Positions 44,101-54,184 of a stretch of DNA of 64,000 nucleotides are shown piece after piece. Source of the stretch: Ruegeria sp. THAF57 (GTDB taxonomy: Bacteria > Pseudomonadota > Alphaproteobacteria > Rhodobacterales > Rhodobacteraceae). Positions within the stretch are counted from its first letter, which is position 1. Each line of letters begins with the position of its first letter. The translations under genes and the position numbers were made by a program. The stretch covers positions 62,001 to 126,000 of the forward strand of contig NZ_CAIWNQ010000002.1 in the NCBI RefSeq assembly GCF_903914075.1, given 5' to 3'. Below the pieces are notes generated by a model, which searched no databases, was not told where the DNA came from, and was given only the letters and a program-made list of their open reading frames with translations.

Positions 44101-45612
44101 ATGGTCGCCCGCTCACATACCGTCGCTTTCCAAGGGGTCGAGGCCCGCCCGGTAGAGGTGCAATGCGCTGTCTCGCCGGGCCTGCCCGCTTTTTCCATCG
44201 TCGGCCTGCCCGACAAAGCCGTGTCTGAGGCCCGCGACCGCGTCCGTAGCGCGCTCAGTTCCATGGCGATCGCGCTACCGTCGAAACGCATCACCATCAA
44301 CCTGTCCCCTGCCGACCTGCCGAAAGAGGGCAGCCATTTCGACCTGCCCATCGCCGTCGCGCTGCTGTCCGCACTGGAGATCATCCCGCCCGACGCCGCC
44401 GAAGGCGCGGTGTCACTTGGTGAACTGTCGCTGGACGGATCGCTGGTTCCCGTGGTTGGCGCCCTGCCTGCGGCGATGACTGCCGCCGCCGATGACCGAA
44501 CACTGCTGTGCCCCAAAGCCTCCAGCGCCGAGGCCGCATGGGTCGACGCCACGCAGGTTATCGGGGCCGGTTCGCTGGGCGATGTGGTGCGGCATTTCTC
44601 GGGCCAGGCCCCTTTGTCCGCCGCCCAACCCGGCGAGGTCAGCCTTGCACCCAGCGCTCGTGACTTGCGCGATGTGAAAGGGCAGGAACGAGCCAAACGC
44701 GCGCTCGAGATCGCTGCCGCCGGGCGGCATCACCTGATCATGATCGGCACGCCGGGGTCGGGGAAATCCATGCTGGCCGCGCGCTTGCCGGGCATCCTGC
44801 CGCCGCTGACCCCGACCGAGGCGCTGGAAACCTCAATGATCCAATCGCTGTGCGGATTGCTGGACGAAGGCGGCATCAGCCGCACCCGTCCGTTTCGGGA
44901 ACCGCACCACACCGCTTCGATGGCTGCGATCGTTGGCGGTGGAAAAGGCGCGAAACCGGGGGAAATTTCTCTGGCCCACAACGGTGTGCTGTTCATGGAC
45001 GAATTCCCGGAATTCCCGCGCACGGTTCTGGAAACCCTACGCCAACCAATTGAAACGGGTGAGGTCATGGTCGCCCGGGCCAATGCTCATGTGAAGTATC
45101 CCTGTCGTTTTATGCTGGTAGCCGCCGCCAACCCTTGCAAATGCGGTTATCTGACCGACCCCGCCCGCGCCTGTTCCCGCGCGCCGGTCTGTGGCGAGGA
45201 TTATCTGGGCCGCATTTCGGGTCCGCTGATGGACAGGTTCGATCTGCGCCTCGAAGTGCCGCCAGTCGGTTTTACCGATCTTGATCTGCCCCCATCTGGT
45301 GACAGTTCCGCCACTGTTGCCGCGCGCGTGGAACAGGCACGTGCTGTTCAGGCGCAGAGGTTCGAGGGTACATCGACCCGACAGAACGCGGATGTGGAAG
45401 GTGCTGTTCTGGAAGAAATCGCAGCGCCAGACGCCGAAGGCAAAGAACTGCTGTTGAAGGCCGCCGAACGGTTTGGCCTATCCGCGCGCGCCTTTCACCG
45501 AATCTTGCGGGTGGCGCGCACGATTGCCGATCTGGACGGAGCGCCGGATGTAAAACGGCCCCATGTGGCTGAGGCGCTGAGCTTTCGCGTCAGCGCACAA
45601 GCCGCGTCTTAG
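44101..45612 (+). CDS. comM: YifB/ComM family Mg chelatase-like AAA+ ATPase
   Basis: A hexameric AAA+ helicase that extends branch migration during natural transformation in species studied. It has 503 residues. An N-terminal ribosomal-S5-like domain covers about 1-170, Walker A GTPGSGKS is near 219-226, Walker B-type LFMDEFPEF is near 298-306, and the C-terminal Mg-chelatase-like region contains a cysteine cluster ([21 protein letters not shown]) near 345-365. It converges on gshB with a four-base stop overlap. Confidence 0.93.
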   Translation: MVARSHTVAFQGVEARPVEVQCAVSPGLPAFSIVGLPDKAVSEARDRVRSALSSMAIALPSKRITINLSPADLPKEGSHFDLPIAVALLSALEIIPPDAAEGAVSLGELSLDGSLVPVVGALPAAMTAAADDRTLLCPKASSAEAAWVDATQVIGAGSLGDVVRHFSGQAPLSAAQPGEVSLAPSARDLRDVKGQERAKRALEIAAAGRHHLIMIGTPGSGKSMLAARLPGILPPLTPTEALETSMIQSLCGLLDEGGISRTRPFREPHHTASMAAIVGGGKGAKPGEISLAHNGVLFMDEFPEFPRTVLETLRQPIETGEVMVARANAHVKYPCRFMLVAAANPCKCGYLTDPARACSRAPVCGEDYLGRISGPLMDRFDLRLEVPPVGFTDLDLPPSGDSSATVAARVEQARAVQAQRFEGTSTRQNADVEGAVLEEIAAPDAEGKELLLKAAERFGLSARAFHRILRVARTIADLDGAPDVKRPHVAEALSFRVSAQAAS

Positions 45613-46541
45613 ACCTTGGCCTCAATCGCCTGCCAGATTTTTTCAGCGATGTTAACGCCGTCAAACCGCTCTAGCTCCTGAATGCCGGTGGGTGAGGTCA
45701 CGTTGATCTCGGTCAGGTAGTCGCCGATTACGTCGATCCCAACAAAAATCTGGCCTTTCTCCTTCAGCAACGGCCCAATCGCGGCGCAAATTTCAAGATC
45801 GCGCTCGGAAAGACCGATCTTTTCAGGCCGACCGCCGACATGCATGTTTGACCTGGTTTCGCCTGCCGCTGGTACACGATTGATCGCGCCAACCGGTTCT
45901 CCATCCACCAAAATGACGCGCTTGTCGCCATTGCTGACGTCAGGCAGGAACTTCTGAACAATCAGCGGCTCGCGCGAGAACCCGGTGAACAGTTCATGCA
46001 GCGAGGTCAGATTGCGGTCATTCGCGTCCAGCCGGAACACGCCCGCGCCACCGTTGCCGTAAAGTGGTTTTAGGATGATATCATCGTGCTTTTCCTTGAA
46101 CGCCTTAATCGTCTGCAAATCCCGCGCGATGGTTGTGGGCGGGGTCAGGTCCGGGAAGTCCAGCACCAGCAGCTTTTCGGGATAGTTCCGCACCCAGAAC
46201 GGATCGTTGACCACCAGCGTCTGCCCTTTGAGGCGATCCAGCAAATGCGTCGACGTGATGTAATGCATGTCGAACGGAGGGTCTTGCCGCAGCCAGACAA
46301 CATCAAACTCGGCCAGATCAACCTCACGCTCGGGGCCCAGCTCGGACGGATTCCCGGCAATCCGCTGCACCGTCATGTCCTGACCGCGCGCCGTTATGCG
46401 ACCTTCCTGATAGGCCAGTTGGTCTGGCCCATAGAAAAACAGGGAATGGCCGCGCTTCTGTGCTTCTTCCGCAAGGCGGAAGGAACTGTCGGCATTGATA
46501 TCCACGGCCCCAATCGGGTCCATCTGAAAGGCGATTTTCAT
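45609..46541 (-). CDS. gshB: Glutathione synthase
   Basis: Joins gamma-glutamylcysteine to glycine with ATP. It has 310 residues, canonical for proteobacterial GshB. An N-terminal substrate domain starts with [12 protein letters not shown], and the ATP-grasp domain includes [17 protein letters not shown] near 153-169, the VQKFLPDV segment, and the ending [13 protein letters not shown]. It is followed on the same strand (61 bases) from yraN and rsmI, a cluster order common in alphaproteobacteria. Confidence 0.96.
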   Translation of the reverse strand: MKIAFQMDPIGAVDINADSSFRLAEEAQKRGHSLFFYGPDQLAYQEGRITARGQDMTVQRIAGNPSELGPEREVDLAEFDVVWLRQDPPFDMHYITSTHLLDRLKGQTLVVNDPFWVRNYPEKLLVLDFPDLTPPTTIARDLQTIKAFKEKHDDIILKPLYGNGGAGVFRLDANDRNLTSLHELFTGFSREPLIVQKFLPDVSNGDKRVILVDGEPVGAINRVPAAGETRSNMHVGGRPEKIGLSERDLEICAAIGPLLKEKGQIFVGIDVIGDYLTEINVTSPTGIQELERFDGVNIAEKIWQAIEAKV

Positions 46542-46602
46542 GGCGTGTCCCTCAGTTTCACGCCAGATACATGGCCCAGCGCGCCCAAGGGTTCAATGGG
46601 TG

Positions 46603-46974
46603 TCAGTCCTGACCAAAGGCGTTTTCAATAATTTGAACAGCGCCCGAGGCATCCACCAGCGCCGCGTCAAACCGAACATTGGTGAGTTGACCACCCGGTT
46701 CATTCTCCAGAAATTGCGCTGCAGAGGCGCAAATGCGGCTCATCTGTCGGCGATTGATCCGAGCGGCAGCCGTTTCAAAACTCTGGCTTTTCTTGACCTC
46801 GACAAACACCAGCCCTTCGGCATCTCGGGCGATCAGGTCGATTTCCCCACCCGCGCCACGCCAACGATGATGCAGGATGGTGAATCCGCGACGCTCGTAA
46901 TCCGTCGCCACTCGCAATTCCGCAGCCTGCCCCGCGTGAAAAGACACAGAGCTTTGCACGGATCGCCTGGACAT
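46603..46974 (-). CDS. YraN family protein (UPF0102), nuclease-like fold
   Basis: A 123-residue protein with a Holliday-junction-resolvase-like endonuclease fold. Conserved features are AAELRVATDYERRGF near 20-35, the GEIDLIARDAEGLVFVEVKKSQ core near 45-66 with the D-(x)n-E-x-K catalytic arrangement, and a later tryptophan-free helical end. Biochemical function is unproven. Its stop-start gap to rsmI is one base, matching the rsmI-yraN pairing seen in many genomes next to a LpoA-like gene. Confidence 0.9.
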   Translation of the reverse strand: MSRRSVQSSVSFHAGQAAELRVATDYERRGFTILHHRWRGAGGEIDLIARDAEGLVFVEVKKSQSFETAAARINRRQMSRICASAAQFLENEPGGQLTNVRFDAALVDASGAVQIIENAFGQD

Positions 46975-46975
46975 T

Positions 46976-47833
46976 TCATCCCTTTCCCAGCTTCAATGCC
47001 TTCTGGTAGATCGGTCGGCGCGGCAACTTGTACATTTCGGATACAAGGTCAGCAGCATCGCGCACCGAATGCGTTTCCAAGGCACGTTTCAATGCCTCTT
47101 CTACGTCAGATTCGTTAACGGTTTCCGAATGCCCGCGATCCACCAGCAGGACAATTTCGCCTTTGACGGTTTGCTCCGCGACCTCGGTTGCAAGCGTGCC
47201 CAGCGTGCCGCGCCGAACCTCTTCGAATTTCTTGGTCAACTCGCGGCACATTGCGGCCTGCCTATCCTCTCCCAAAACGTGGGCCAGGTCCGCCAGAGAT
47301 GCGGCCACACGTTTTGGCGATTCGTAGAACACCAGCGTTCCGGGCACATCCCTCAACGCTTCGATCCGTGTTCGGCGTGCACCCGACGCGTTCGGCAGAA
47401 ACCCTGCGAAAAAGAACGCATCCGTCGGTAGGCCTGCAAGTGTCAGGGCCATCAACGCAGCAGACGGACCCGGTGCGCAGGTCACCATGTGGCCGGCCTC
47501 AGCCGCCTGTTTTCCCAGATCATAGCCAGGATCGGCGATCAGCGGCATCCCGGCCTCGGACGCATAGACCACCGACTGACCGGCCTGTAGCGCATCCAGT
47601 ATCTTACCCCGCGCACCTGCGCCGCTGTGATCGTGGTAGGCCAGTATCCGACGCCCGTCCAACGGAACTCCGTGGATCTCCATCAGCCGCCGCAGACTGC
47701 GCGTGTCCTCGGCCGCGATCATGTCTGCCGAGGCCAGCAGATCCAACGCCCTGAGCGTAATATCGCGCGCCGTTCCGATCGGAGTGGCAACAAAATACAG
47801 GCCCGCGCCCAATCTGACTTTTTGGTGATTCAA
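46976..47833 (-). CDS. rsmI: 16S rRNA (cytidine1402-2'-O)-methyltransferase
   Basis: Methylates C1402 in the 16S decoding centre. It has 285 residues of the tetrapyrrole methylase superfamily. The start GLYFVATPIGTARDITLRAL, the AEDTRSLRRL segment and the SEAGMPLIADPGYDL substrate loop are diagnostic for YraL/RsmI. It is divergent from the LpoA-like gene across 88 bases and is followed one base later by yraN. Confidence 0.95.
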   Translation of the reverse strand: MNHQKVRLGAGLYFVATPIGTARDITLRALDLLASADMIAAEDTRSLRRLMEIHGVPLDGRRILAYHDHSGAGARGKILDALQAGQSVVYASEAGMPLIADPGYDLGKQAAEAGHMVTCAPGPSAALMALTLAGLPTDAFFFAGFLPNASGARRTRIEALRDVPGTLVFYESPKRVAASLADLAHVLGEDRQAAMCRELTKKFEEVRRGTLGTLATEVAEQTVKGEIVLLVDRGHSETVNESDVEEALKRALETHSVRDAADLVSEMYKLPRRPIYQKALKLGKG

Positions 47834-47921
47834 AGCTGGACCCTCACAGCGTGACGTTTATTATCGCGGCATAACAGACTTGCGGTACTCCAAGCCGCCG
47901 GGACAGGGAGTTTTCATTTAG

Positions 47922-49094
47922 ATGTTTATCCATTGCAAGCCCGTTCGCAAACTGGCGAAAACCGCCGCCGTGCTGGCAACTGCCGCATTTCTGGCTGCCT
48001 GTGAGACAGGCAACCTAGGTGGTGGACCATCAATCAATACATCCGCGCCTGTTCCTGTTGCCCTTCTGGTGCCCGCAGGTTCACCCCAGTCTGGTGACGC
48101 AGCACTGGCACGCAGCCTTGAAAACGCCGCGCGCCTTGCAATGGCCGACCTGCAAAACGTGACTATTGATCTGCGGGTCTACGACACACAAGGCAGTTCC
48201 AACACCGCCGCCGAGGTCGCACAGCGCGCTGTGGCAGACGGGGCGAAAATCATCCTTGGCCCCGTTTACGCGCAGGCGGCAAACTCTGCCGGGCTTGCTG
48301 TTCTGAACAATAACGTCAACGTGCTGTCTTTCTCGAACAATACCAGCATCGCGGGTGGAAATGTCTTTGTTCTGGGCCCGACGTTCCAGAATACGGCCAA
48401 TCGCCTTGTGAACTTCGCCGGTACGCAGGGAAAAACCGGTGCCGTGATCGTCCACAGCAATGACGCCGCAGGTCAGCTTGGCCAATCGGTGATCGCCAAT
48501 GCGCTAAGCAGCAGCCGGGTGAACAACGCCGGTACGGTCGCATATGACCGCTCACAGCAAGGTGTCATCAACTCGGTTCCCACGATCAAGGCCACGGTCG
48601 ATGCGTCAGGCGCCGATTCCATCTTTTTGACCGCAACCACGGCGGGGGCATTGCCGCTGTATTCGCAATTGCTGCCCGAAGCTGGTGTTTCGCCTGCAAC
48701 GACGCAGTTTATGGGTCTGACGCGCTGGGACATCCCGGCCCAGACACTAGAGCTGCCGGGCGTGCAAGGCGGGTGGTTTGCGCTGCCCGATCCGTCCAAG
48801 GCACAAGCCTATCGCCAGCGCTATAACAACACCTATGGCGAAGCGCCGCATCCGATCAGCGGACTGGCTTATGACGGCATCGCGGCCATCGCTGCGTTGG
48901 TCAGCCAAGGTAAATCGAATGCGCTGACAGCGTCGGCACTGACACAAAATGCCGGTTTCCAGGGTGTTGGCGGAATTTTCCGCCTGCGCTCGGACGGTAC
49001 GAACGAACGCGGTCTGGCTGTCGCCACGATCCAGAATAAACAGGTAGTAGTGATTGACTCCGCCCCACAAAGCTTCTCTGGCGCTGGCTTCTGA
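47922..49094 (+). CDS. LpoA-like penicillin-binding protein activator lipoprotein
   Basis: A 390-residue predicted outer-membrane lipoprotein. The lipobox LAAC places the modified Cys at residue 27 after a hydrophobic signal. The remainder is a periplasmic-binding-protein type 1 fold, with VALLVPAGSPQSGDAALARSLENAARLAMADL near 45-78, equivalent to the LpoA C-terminal domain without LpoA's N-terminal TPR domain. Its position beside rsmI-yraN is the classic one for LpoA. PBP1A activation is inferred. Its last 41 bases overlap the proposed glnD start. Confidence 0.85.
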   Translation: MFIHCKPVRKLAKTAAVLATAAFLAACETGNLGGGPSINTSAPVPVALLVPAGSPQSGDAALARSLENAARLAMADLQNVTIDLRVYDTQGSSNTAAEVAQRAVADGAKIILGPVYAQAANSAGLAVLNNNVNVLSFSNNTSIAGGNVFVLGPTFQNTANRLVNFAGTQGKTGAVIVHSNDAAGQLGQSVIANALSSSRVNNAGTVAYDRSQQGVINSVPTIKATVDASGADSIFLTATTAGALPLYSQLLPEAGVSPATTQFMGLTRWDIPAQTLELPGVQGGWFALPDPSKAQAYRQRYNNTYGEAPHPISGLAYDGIAAIAALVSQGKSNALTASALTQNAGFQGVGGIFRLRSDGTNERGLAVATIQNKQVVVIDSAPQSFSGAGF

Positions 49095-51873
49095 TCGGCC
49101 CGCGCTGACCCTTGTTCCGCGCGGCGAACTGATTTGCCCGGCTGATGACATATTCGACAGTGACTCTGTTATGGCGCAACTGTCGGAGGCCTTCAAAAAG
49201 ACATCGGAAAACGCCGCACGGCGCAATGAAACCGTGCGAATACTGCGCGATGCCCAAAAAGCCGGGCGTCAGGCCATTGCCGACGCATTTGCCAAACGTC
49301 CCTTCGATGCGCGTCCGCTGACCCGTTCCTATACCTACCTGACCGACGGTCTGGTCTGCACCGCCATGCAAGTGGCAAGTCTGGACTTGCATCCGCTGGC
49401 CACCCCGACGCAGGGTGAGAAGATTGCCGTGCTGGCGGTGGGGGGATATGGGCGCGGCGAAATGGCCCCTGCATCAGACGTCGATCTTCTGTTCCTGACC
49501 CCCTACAAAATTACCGCCTGGGCCGAGAGCGTGATCGAGTCCATGCTCTATATCCTCTGGGACTTGCGGCTAAAGGTCGGGCACTCCTCACGCACCATCA
49601 AAGACTGCCTGCGGCTTGGTGGCGACGATTTCACCATTCGTACCGCGATGCTGGAACAACGTTATCTGGCAGGTGACGAAACGCTTGCCGGCGATCTGAC
49701 AAAACGGCTGCGCGAAGACCTTTTCAAAGGCACCGAGCGTGCCTTCATCGAAGCCAAACTACACGAACGAGACGAGAGGCATATTAAGCAAGGCCAGCGC
49801 TACATGGTCGAGCCCAACGTGAAAGAAGGGAAAGGCGGGCTTCGCGATCTTCAGTCTTTGTATTGGATCGCCAAATACATTTACGGCGTGCAGGATGTGG
49901 CCGAGCTGGTGCCACTTGGCCTGTTCACGCCAGACGAATTCGCCACCTTTGTTCAGGCCGAGGATTTTCTGTGGGCGGTGCGTTCGCACCTGCATCTGGT
50001 GACGGGACGGGCCACTGAACAGCTGACATTCGATCTGCAGGTCGAAGTGGCCGATCGCATGGGGTACGAGGACAGGGCTGGACGCCGCGGCGTCGAAGTG
50101 TTCATGCAGCGCTATTTCCGCGAGGCCACGAAAGTCGGGGAACTGACACGTATTTTCCTGACCAAACTGGAAGCAAGCCACATGAAAGGTGCGGCTTTGC
50201 TTGAACGTATTCTGCGTCGTCGCCCCCGGGTCAAACCCGGCTTTCGCGTCGTTCACGGTCGACTGAACGTCGCCGACCCGGATCAGTTCCTCGTCGACAA
50301 ACTGAACATGCTGCGCCTCTTTGAAGAGGGGTTGCGCACCGGAATGCTGATCCATCCTGACGCGATGCGACTGGTTACCGCCAACCTACATCTGATTGAT
50401 GAGGACATGCGCGAAAACAAGGAAGCCCAGCGCATTTTCCTTGATCTGATGCTGAAGCACGGAAACCCTGAACGGGCCCTGCGCCGAATGAACGAACTGG
50501 GCGTTCTGTCTGCTTTCCTGCCGGAATTCGAACACATCGTCGCGATGATGCAGTTCAACATGTATCACAGCTATACGGTGGACGAGCACACCATCCAGTG
50601 CATCGTAAACCTTGCCCAGATCGAGCGCGGTGAGCTGGTGGAATCCCTACCGTTGGCCTCGTCAATCCTGAAAGAGGGCATCAATCGCAAGGTCCTGTAC
50701 GTGGCGCTGCTGCTGCATGATATTGCCAAGGGACGGCCCGAAGATCATTCCATCCTTGGCGCGCAGATTGCCCGCAAGGTCGCGCCCCGTTTGGGGCTGA
50801 ACAAGAAGGATGCGGAAACCGTCGAGTGGCTGGTGCGGTATCACCTTTTGATGTCCGACATGGCGCAAAAGCGCGATATTTCGGACCCGCGCACGGTAAG
50901 GGATTTTGCCAAGGCGGTGAAAACGGTCAAGCGGCTAGACCTGCTGACGGTTCTTACAGTCTGCGATATCCGCGGTGTGGGGCCGGATACCTGGAACAAC
51001 TGGAAAGCAACCCTGCTACGGGCCCTGCACGCCGAAACAAAGCGCGCACTTGAGACAGGAATGGAAGATCTCAACCGTGCCAATCGCGGTGCGGGCGCCA
51101 AGAAAGCGTTGCGGGCGAAACTGGCCGAATGGTCAAAGGGTGACCTGAAGACGGAAACTGCCCGGCACTATGACCCCTATTGGCAAGGTCTGCACCTTTC
51201 AACGCATGTCGAATTCGCCGAGATGCTGAGAGACCTTGATCGCAACGGGGATTCAGGCGGGATGGAAATCCGCCTGCACCCGGACGAGGATCGTGATGCA
51301 ACGCGTGCCTGTTTTGCCATGGGCGACCACCCGGGTATCTTTGCGCGTATTGCAGGGGCGCTGGCTTTGGTCGGAGCAAACGTCGTCGATGCACGCAGCT
51401 ATACCACCAAGGACGGATATGTGACCGACGCGTTCTGGATTCAGGATGCCGACGGACGCCCGTTCGAGTCCAGCCGACTACCGCGCCTGACGCAGATGAT
51501 CCACAAAACGCTCAAGGGTGAAGTGGTCGCGCGCGATGCCCTGAAAACCCGCGACAAGATCAAAAAGCGCGAACGCGCATTTAACGTGCCCACCCATATC
51601 ATCTTCGACAATGACGGGTCCGAGATTTACACAATCATCGAAGTGGATACGCGCGACCGTCCCGGCCTGCTGTATGATCTGGCCCGCACGCTGGCCGCTG
51701 CCAATGTCTATGTGGCAAACGCCGTGATCGCGACCTATGGCGAGCAGGTGGTCGATACCTTCTATGTCAAAGACATGTTCGGGCTGAAATACCACTCGGA
51801 AGGCAAACAGCGCACACTGGAGGCCAAGCTGCGCAAAGCCATCACCGAGGGCGCCAAGCGCGCAGCCTCATGA
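49054..51873 (+). CDS. glnD: [Protein-PII] uridylyltransferase / uridylyl-removing enzyme
   Basis: The nitrogen sensor that uridylylates PII when glutamine is low and deuridylylates when it is high. It has 939 residues. The nucleotidyltransferase core GGYGRGEMAPASDVDLLFL is near 129-147, the HD domain includes LLLHDIAKG near 551-559, and two ACT domains lie at the C-terminus (about 750-830 and 860-930). No ATG, GTG or other TTG precedes residue 40, so a TTG at 49054 is chosen; the ATG at 49171 would trim 39 residues. It overlaps murJ by four bases. Confidence 0.94.
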   Translation: MTPPHKASLALASDRPALTLVPRGELICPADDIFDSDSVMAQLSEAFKKTSENAARRNETVRILRDAQKAGRQAIADAFAKRPFDARPLTRSYTYLTDGLVCTAMQVASLDLHPLATPTQGEKIAVLAVGGYGRGEMAPASDVDLLFLTPYKITAWAESVIESMLYILWDLRLKVGHSSRTIKDCLRLGGDDFTIRTAMLEQRYLAGDETLAGDLTKRLREDLFKGTERAFIEAKLHERDERHIKQGQRYMVEPNVKEGKGGLRDLQSLYWIAKYIYGVQDVAELVPLGLFTPDEFATFVQAEDFLWAVRSHLHLVTGRATEQLTFDLQVEVADRMGYEDRAGRRGVEVFMQRYFREATKVGELTRIFLTKLEASHMKGAALLERILRRRPRVKPGFRVVHGRLNVADPDQFLVDKLNMLRLFEEGLRTGMLIHPDAMRLVTANLHLIDEDMRENKEAQRIFLDLMLKHGNPERALRRMNELGVLSAFLPEFEHIVAMMQFNMYHSYTVDEHTIQCIVNLAQIERGELVESLPLASSILKEGINRKVLYVALLLHDIAKGRPEDHSILGAQIARKVAPRLGLNKKDAETVEWLVRYHLLMSDMAQKRDISDPRTVRDFAKAVKTVKRLDLLTVLTVCDIRGVGPDTWNNWKATLLRALHAETKRALETGMEDLNRANRGAGAKKALRAKLAEWSKGDLKTETARHYDPYWQGLHLSTHVEFAEMLRDLDRNGDSGGMEIRLHPDEDRDATRACFAMGDHPGIFARIAGALALVGANVVDARSYTTKDGYVTDAFWIQDADGRPFESSRLPRLTQMIHKTLKGEVVARDALKTRDKIKKRERAFNVPTHIIFDNDGSEIYTIIEVDTRDRPGLLYDLARTLAAANVYVANAVIATYGEQVVDTFYVKDMFGLKYHSEGKQRTLEAKLRKAITEGAKRAAS

Positions 51874-53411
51874 AGCAGATCCGGCTGTTTTCAGGCCTGT
51901 TCACGGTCGGGTTCTGGACCCTCACCAGTCGGATATTGGGGTTTCTGCGTGAAATTCTGCTTACGGCCTATATCGGGCCGGGGCCAGTGATGGACGCGTT
52001 TGTCGCCGCATTTCGCCTGCCAAACATGTTCCGCCGATTTTTCGCCGAAGGCGCATTCAACGCCGCGTTTGTGCCGATGTTCTCGAAACGGTTGGAGGGC
52101 GAAGAGGACGCGCAGGGCTTTGCGCAGGATGCCTTCAACCTGCTAGCGGCGGCGGTGCTGGCACTGGTCGGGCTTGCCATGGTTTTCATGCCCGCTCTGG
52201 TCTGGGTGACGGCCGAAGGATTTTATGGCGATGAACGGTTCGATCTGGCGGTCGACTACGGCTATGTGCTGTTCCCATACATCCTGTTCATGTCGTTGGC
52301 TGCGTTGTTTTCGGGCGTCTTAAATGCCACAGGCCGGTTTGCGGCTGCCGCGGCCGCGCCGGTTCTTCTAAATGTCTTTGCCTGTACCGCCCTGATCGCC
52401 GGGGCCATGTCCGGCGGGGAAGTTATCCGCTGGCTGATCGCCGTAATCCCGCTGGCCGGTATCGCGCAACTGGCGTTGGTCTGGGTCGCGACCGAGCGTG
52501 CGGGGTTCCGCATCCGCCCCGGCCTGCCGAAACTCAGCCCCGAGATGCGGCGAATGGTGCGCATCGCTGTTCCCGCGGCGCTCGCCATGGGGGTGACGCA
52601 AGTCAACCTTGTGGTGGGACAGCTTGTGGCGTCCAAGACGGAAAAGGCCGTTAGCTGGCTATTTGCAGCCGACCGCCTGTACCAATTGCCCTTGGGCGTC
52701 GTCGGCATCGCTGTTGGCATTGTCCTGCTGCCTGACCTGTCACGACGCCTGCGCGCCGATGACAAGGACGGCGCACGAAACGCGTTTTCGCGCGCGGGAG
52801 AGTTCACGCTGCTGCTCACGATCCCTTCGACCGTGGCCTTCGTGATCATTCCGAATCCATTGGTTTCAGTCCTGTTCGAACGCGGTCAATTCAGCGCCGA
52901 AGACACGGCGGCGACGGCCCTTGCCGTCGCGATTTACGGAATTGGGCTGCCGGCTTTCATGCTGCAAAAGCTGCTGCAACCTTTGTTCTTCGCGCGCGAG
53001 GACACGCGGTCACCCTTTCACTATGCGGTGGTCGCCATGATCATCAACGCTGGGCTGGCCTTTGGGCTATATCCGGTGGTGGGATGGATTGCGCCTGCGA
53101 TCGCGGCCTCGGCTGCAGGCTGGGCCATGGTCGGGCTGCTGATTATCGGGGCACGGCGCATGGGGGAAGAAGCCCGGTTTGACGACCGTTTCAAACATCG
53201 AGCGTGGCGCATCATGGCCGCGTCTGCCGGGATGGGCGTTGTGCTTTTTGCCGCCATTCACCTGTTTGGCTGGGCGTTTCACGTACCCGGCTGGCGGTAT
53301 CTTGCATTGATGCTGCTGATCTTGATTGCCGCTGTCACGTATTTCCTTCTTGGTCACCTGTTGGGCGCCTTCAAGGTGTCCGAGTTCAAGACGGCTCTGC
53401 GCCGTTCGTGA
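51870..53411 (+). CDS. murJ: Lipid II flippase MurJ
   Basis: Moves lipid II across the inner membrane for peptidoglycan synthesis. It has 513 residues with about 14 transmembrane helices. The MATE-like MVF family features are visible: SRILGFLREILLTAYIGPG near 21-39 and FRRFFAEGAFNAAFVPMF near 54-71, with the arginines and charged cavity residues present. The ATGA overlap with glnD is common in alphaproteobacteria. It ends directly against the convergent rhomboid-like gene. Confidence 0.95.
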   Translation: MKQIRLFSGLFTVGFWTLTSRILGFLREILLTAYIGPGPVMDAFVAAFRLPNMFRRFFAEGAFNAAFVPMFSKRLEGEEDAQGFAQDAFNLLAAAVLALVGLAMVFMPALVWVTAEGFYGDERFDLAVDYGYVLFPYILFMSLAALFSGVLNATGRFAAAAAAPVLLNVFACTALIAGAMSGGEVIRWLIAVIPLAGIAQLALVWVATERAGFRIRPGLPKLSPEMRRMVRIAVPAALAMGVTQVNLVVGQLVASKTEKAVSWLFAADRLYQLPLGVVGIAVGIVLLPDLSRRLRADDKDGARNAFSRAGEFTLLLTIPSTVAFVIIPNPLVSVLFERGQFSAEDTAATALAVAIYGIGLPAFMLQKLLQPLFFAREDTRSPFHYAVVAMIINAGLAFGLYPVVGWIAPAIAASAAGWAMVGLLIIGARRMGEEARFDDRFKHRAWRIMAASAGMGVVLFAAIHLFGWAFHVPGWRYLALMLLILIAAVTYFLLGHLLGAFKVSEFKTALRRS

Positions 53412-54098
53412 TCAATCCCGCCGTATACGCCCCACGATCCGCGCCCAGCCACCCGGAGCCAGAAAGAACGACAGGCCAAAGCCGGTGGCAAACCCACCCA
53501 GATCAGCGACCCAATCCAGCGTTCCGCCAAATAGAAGGCCGAACAGCAACTGAATGCCCATCAACACCGCAATCAGGCTGAAGGCGCGCGACTGGTTCTC
53601 TCCGACCAGCGACAGCTTTCGCCACAAAATCCACGTGAACGCTCCAATCAGGCCGTAGACCGGGGGGAATCCTCCGACCAGCGGATATTGCGGATCAAAC
53701 GGCACAGCATAGATCAGTGCGCCGCCGATGCCGGACAGCACAAAGATCACCAGCATCTGCACGCTGCCAAACACTTCGGCCACCATCTTGCCCATGGCCA
53801 GCACAAAGACACAGACAAAGACGGCCTGGGTGAAATTGGCCGACACGAACGGATAGGTCACGAAACGGATCAGATGTTCGAAAGGCCACCGGCCATTCTC
53901 AACCATCCAGTCAAAGATGTCGGGCGAAAACGAATACTGCTGCAACGCGTCCAGCCGCCAGCCGATAGCAGACGGCCCTCCAACCAGCCCGCGTGAGCCT
54001 AGCATAAAGATCAGCTCGATCCCGAAGATGAACAGAACCAACGCCACAACAACAGGCGGCAGAGGGTTAACGGCTGGCGTATAATGCTCACTGCTCAT
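53412..54098 (-). CDS. Rhomboid-family membrane protein, predicted inactive
   Basis: A 228-residue protein with about six transmembrane helices in the rhomboid arrangement. Against the GlpG pattern, the helix-4 GxSG is GGFPPVYGLIG, putting Phe144 where the catalytic Ser belongs, and the helix-6 AHxxG is VADLGG, with Asp199 in place of His. The helix-2 oxyanion His and Asn positions are Gln91 and Val95. It should therefore be a pseudoprotease, perhaps a chaperone or adaptor like iRhom or Derlin. Alignment was by eye. It converges on murJ with no gap and is divergent from trpS. Confidence 0.8.
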   Translation of the reverse strand: MSSEHYTPAVNPLPPVVVALVLFIFGIELIFMLGSRGLVGGPSAIGWRLDALQQYSFSPDIFDWMVENGRWPFEHLIRFVTYPFVSANFTQAVFVCVFVLAMGKMVAEVFGSVQMLVIFVLSGIGGALIYAVPFDPQYPLVGGFPPVYGLIGAFTWILWRKLSLVGENQSRAFSLIAVLMGIQLLFGLLFGGTLDWVADLGGFATGFGLSFFLAPGGWARIVGRIRRD

Positions 54099-54184
54099 TG
54101 GGCTGGCCTTTCGCGGCTGTTGACGTCCCTTGACCTCATGGGTAAGCGACGGGGGCTGATTTTTCCAGACGGGAGTTCCCTTCG

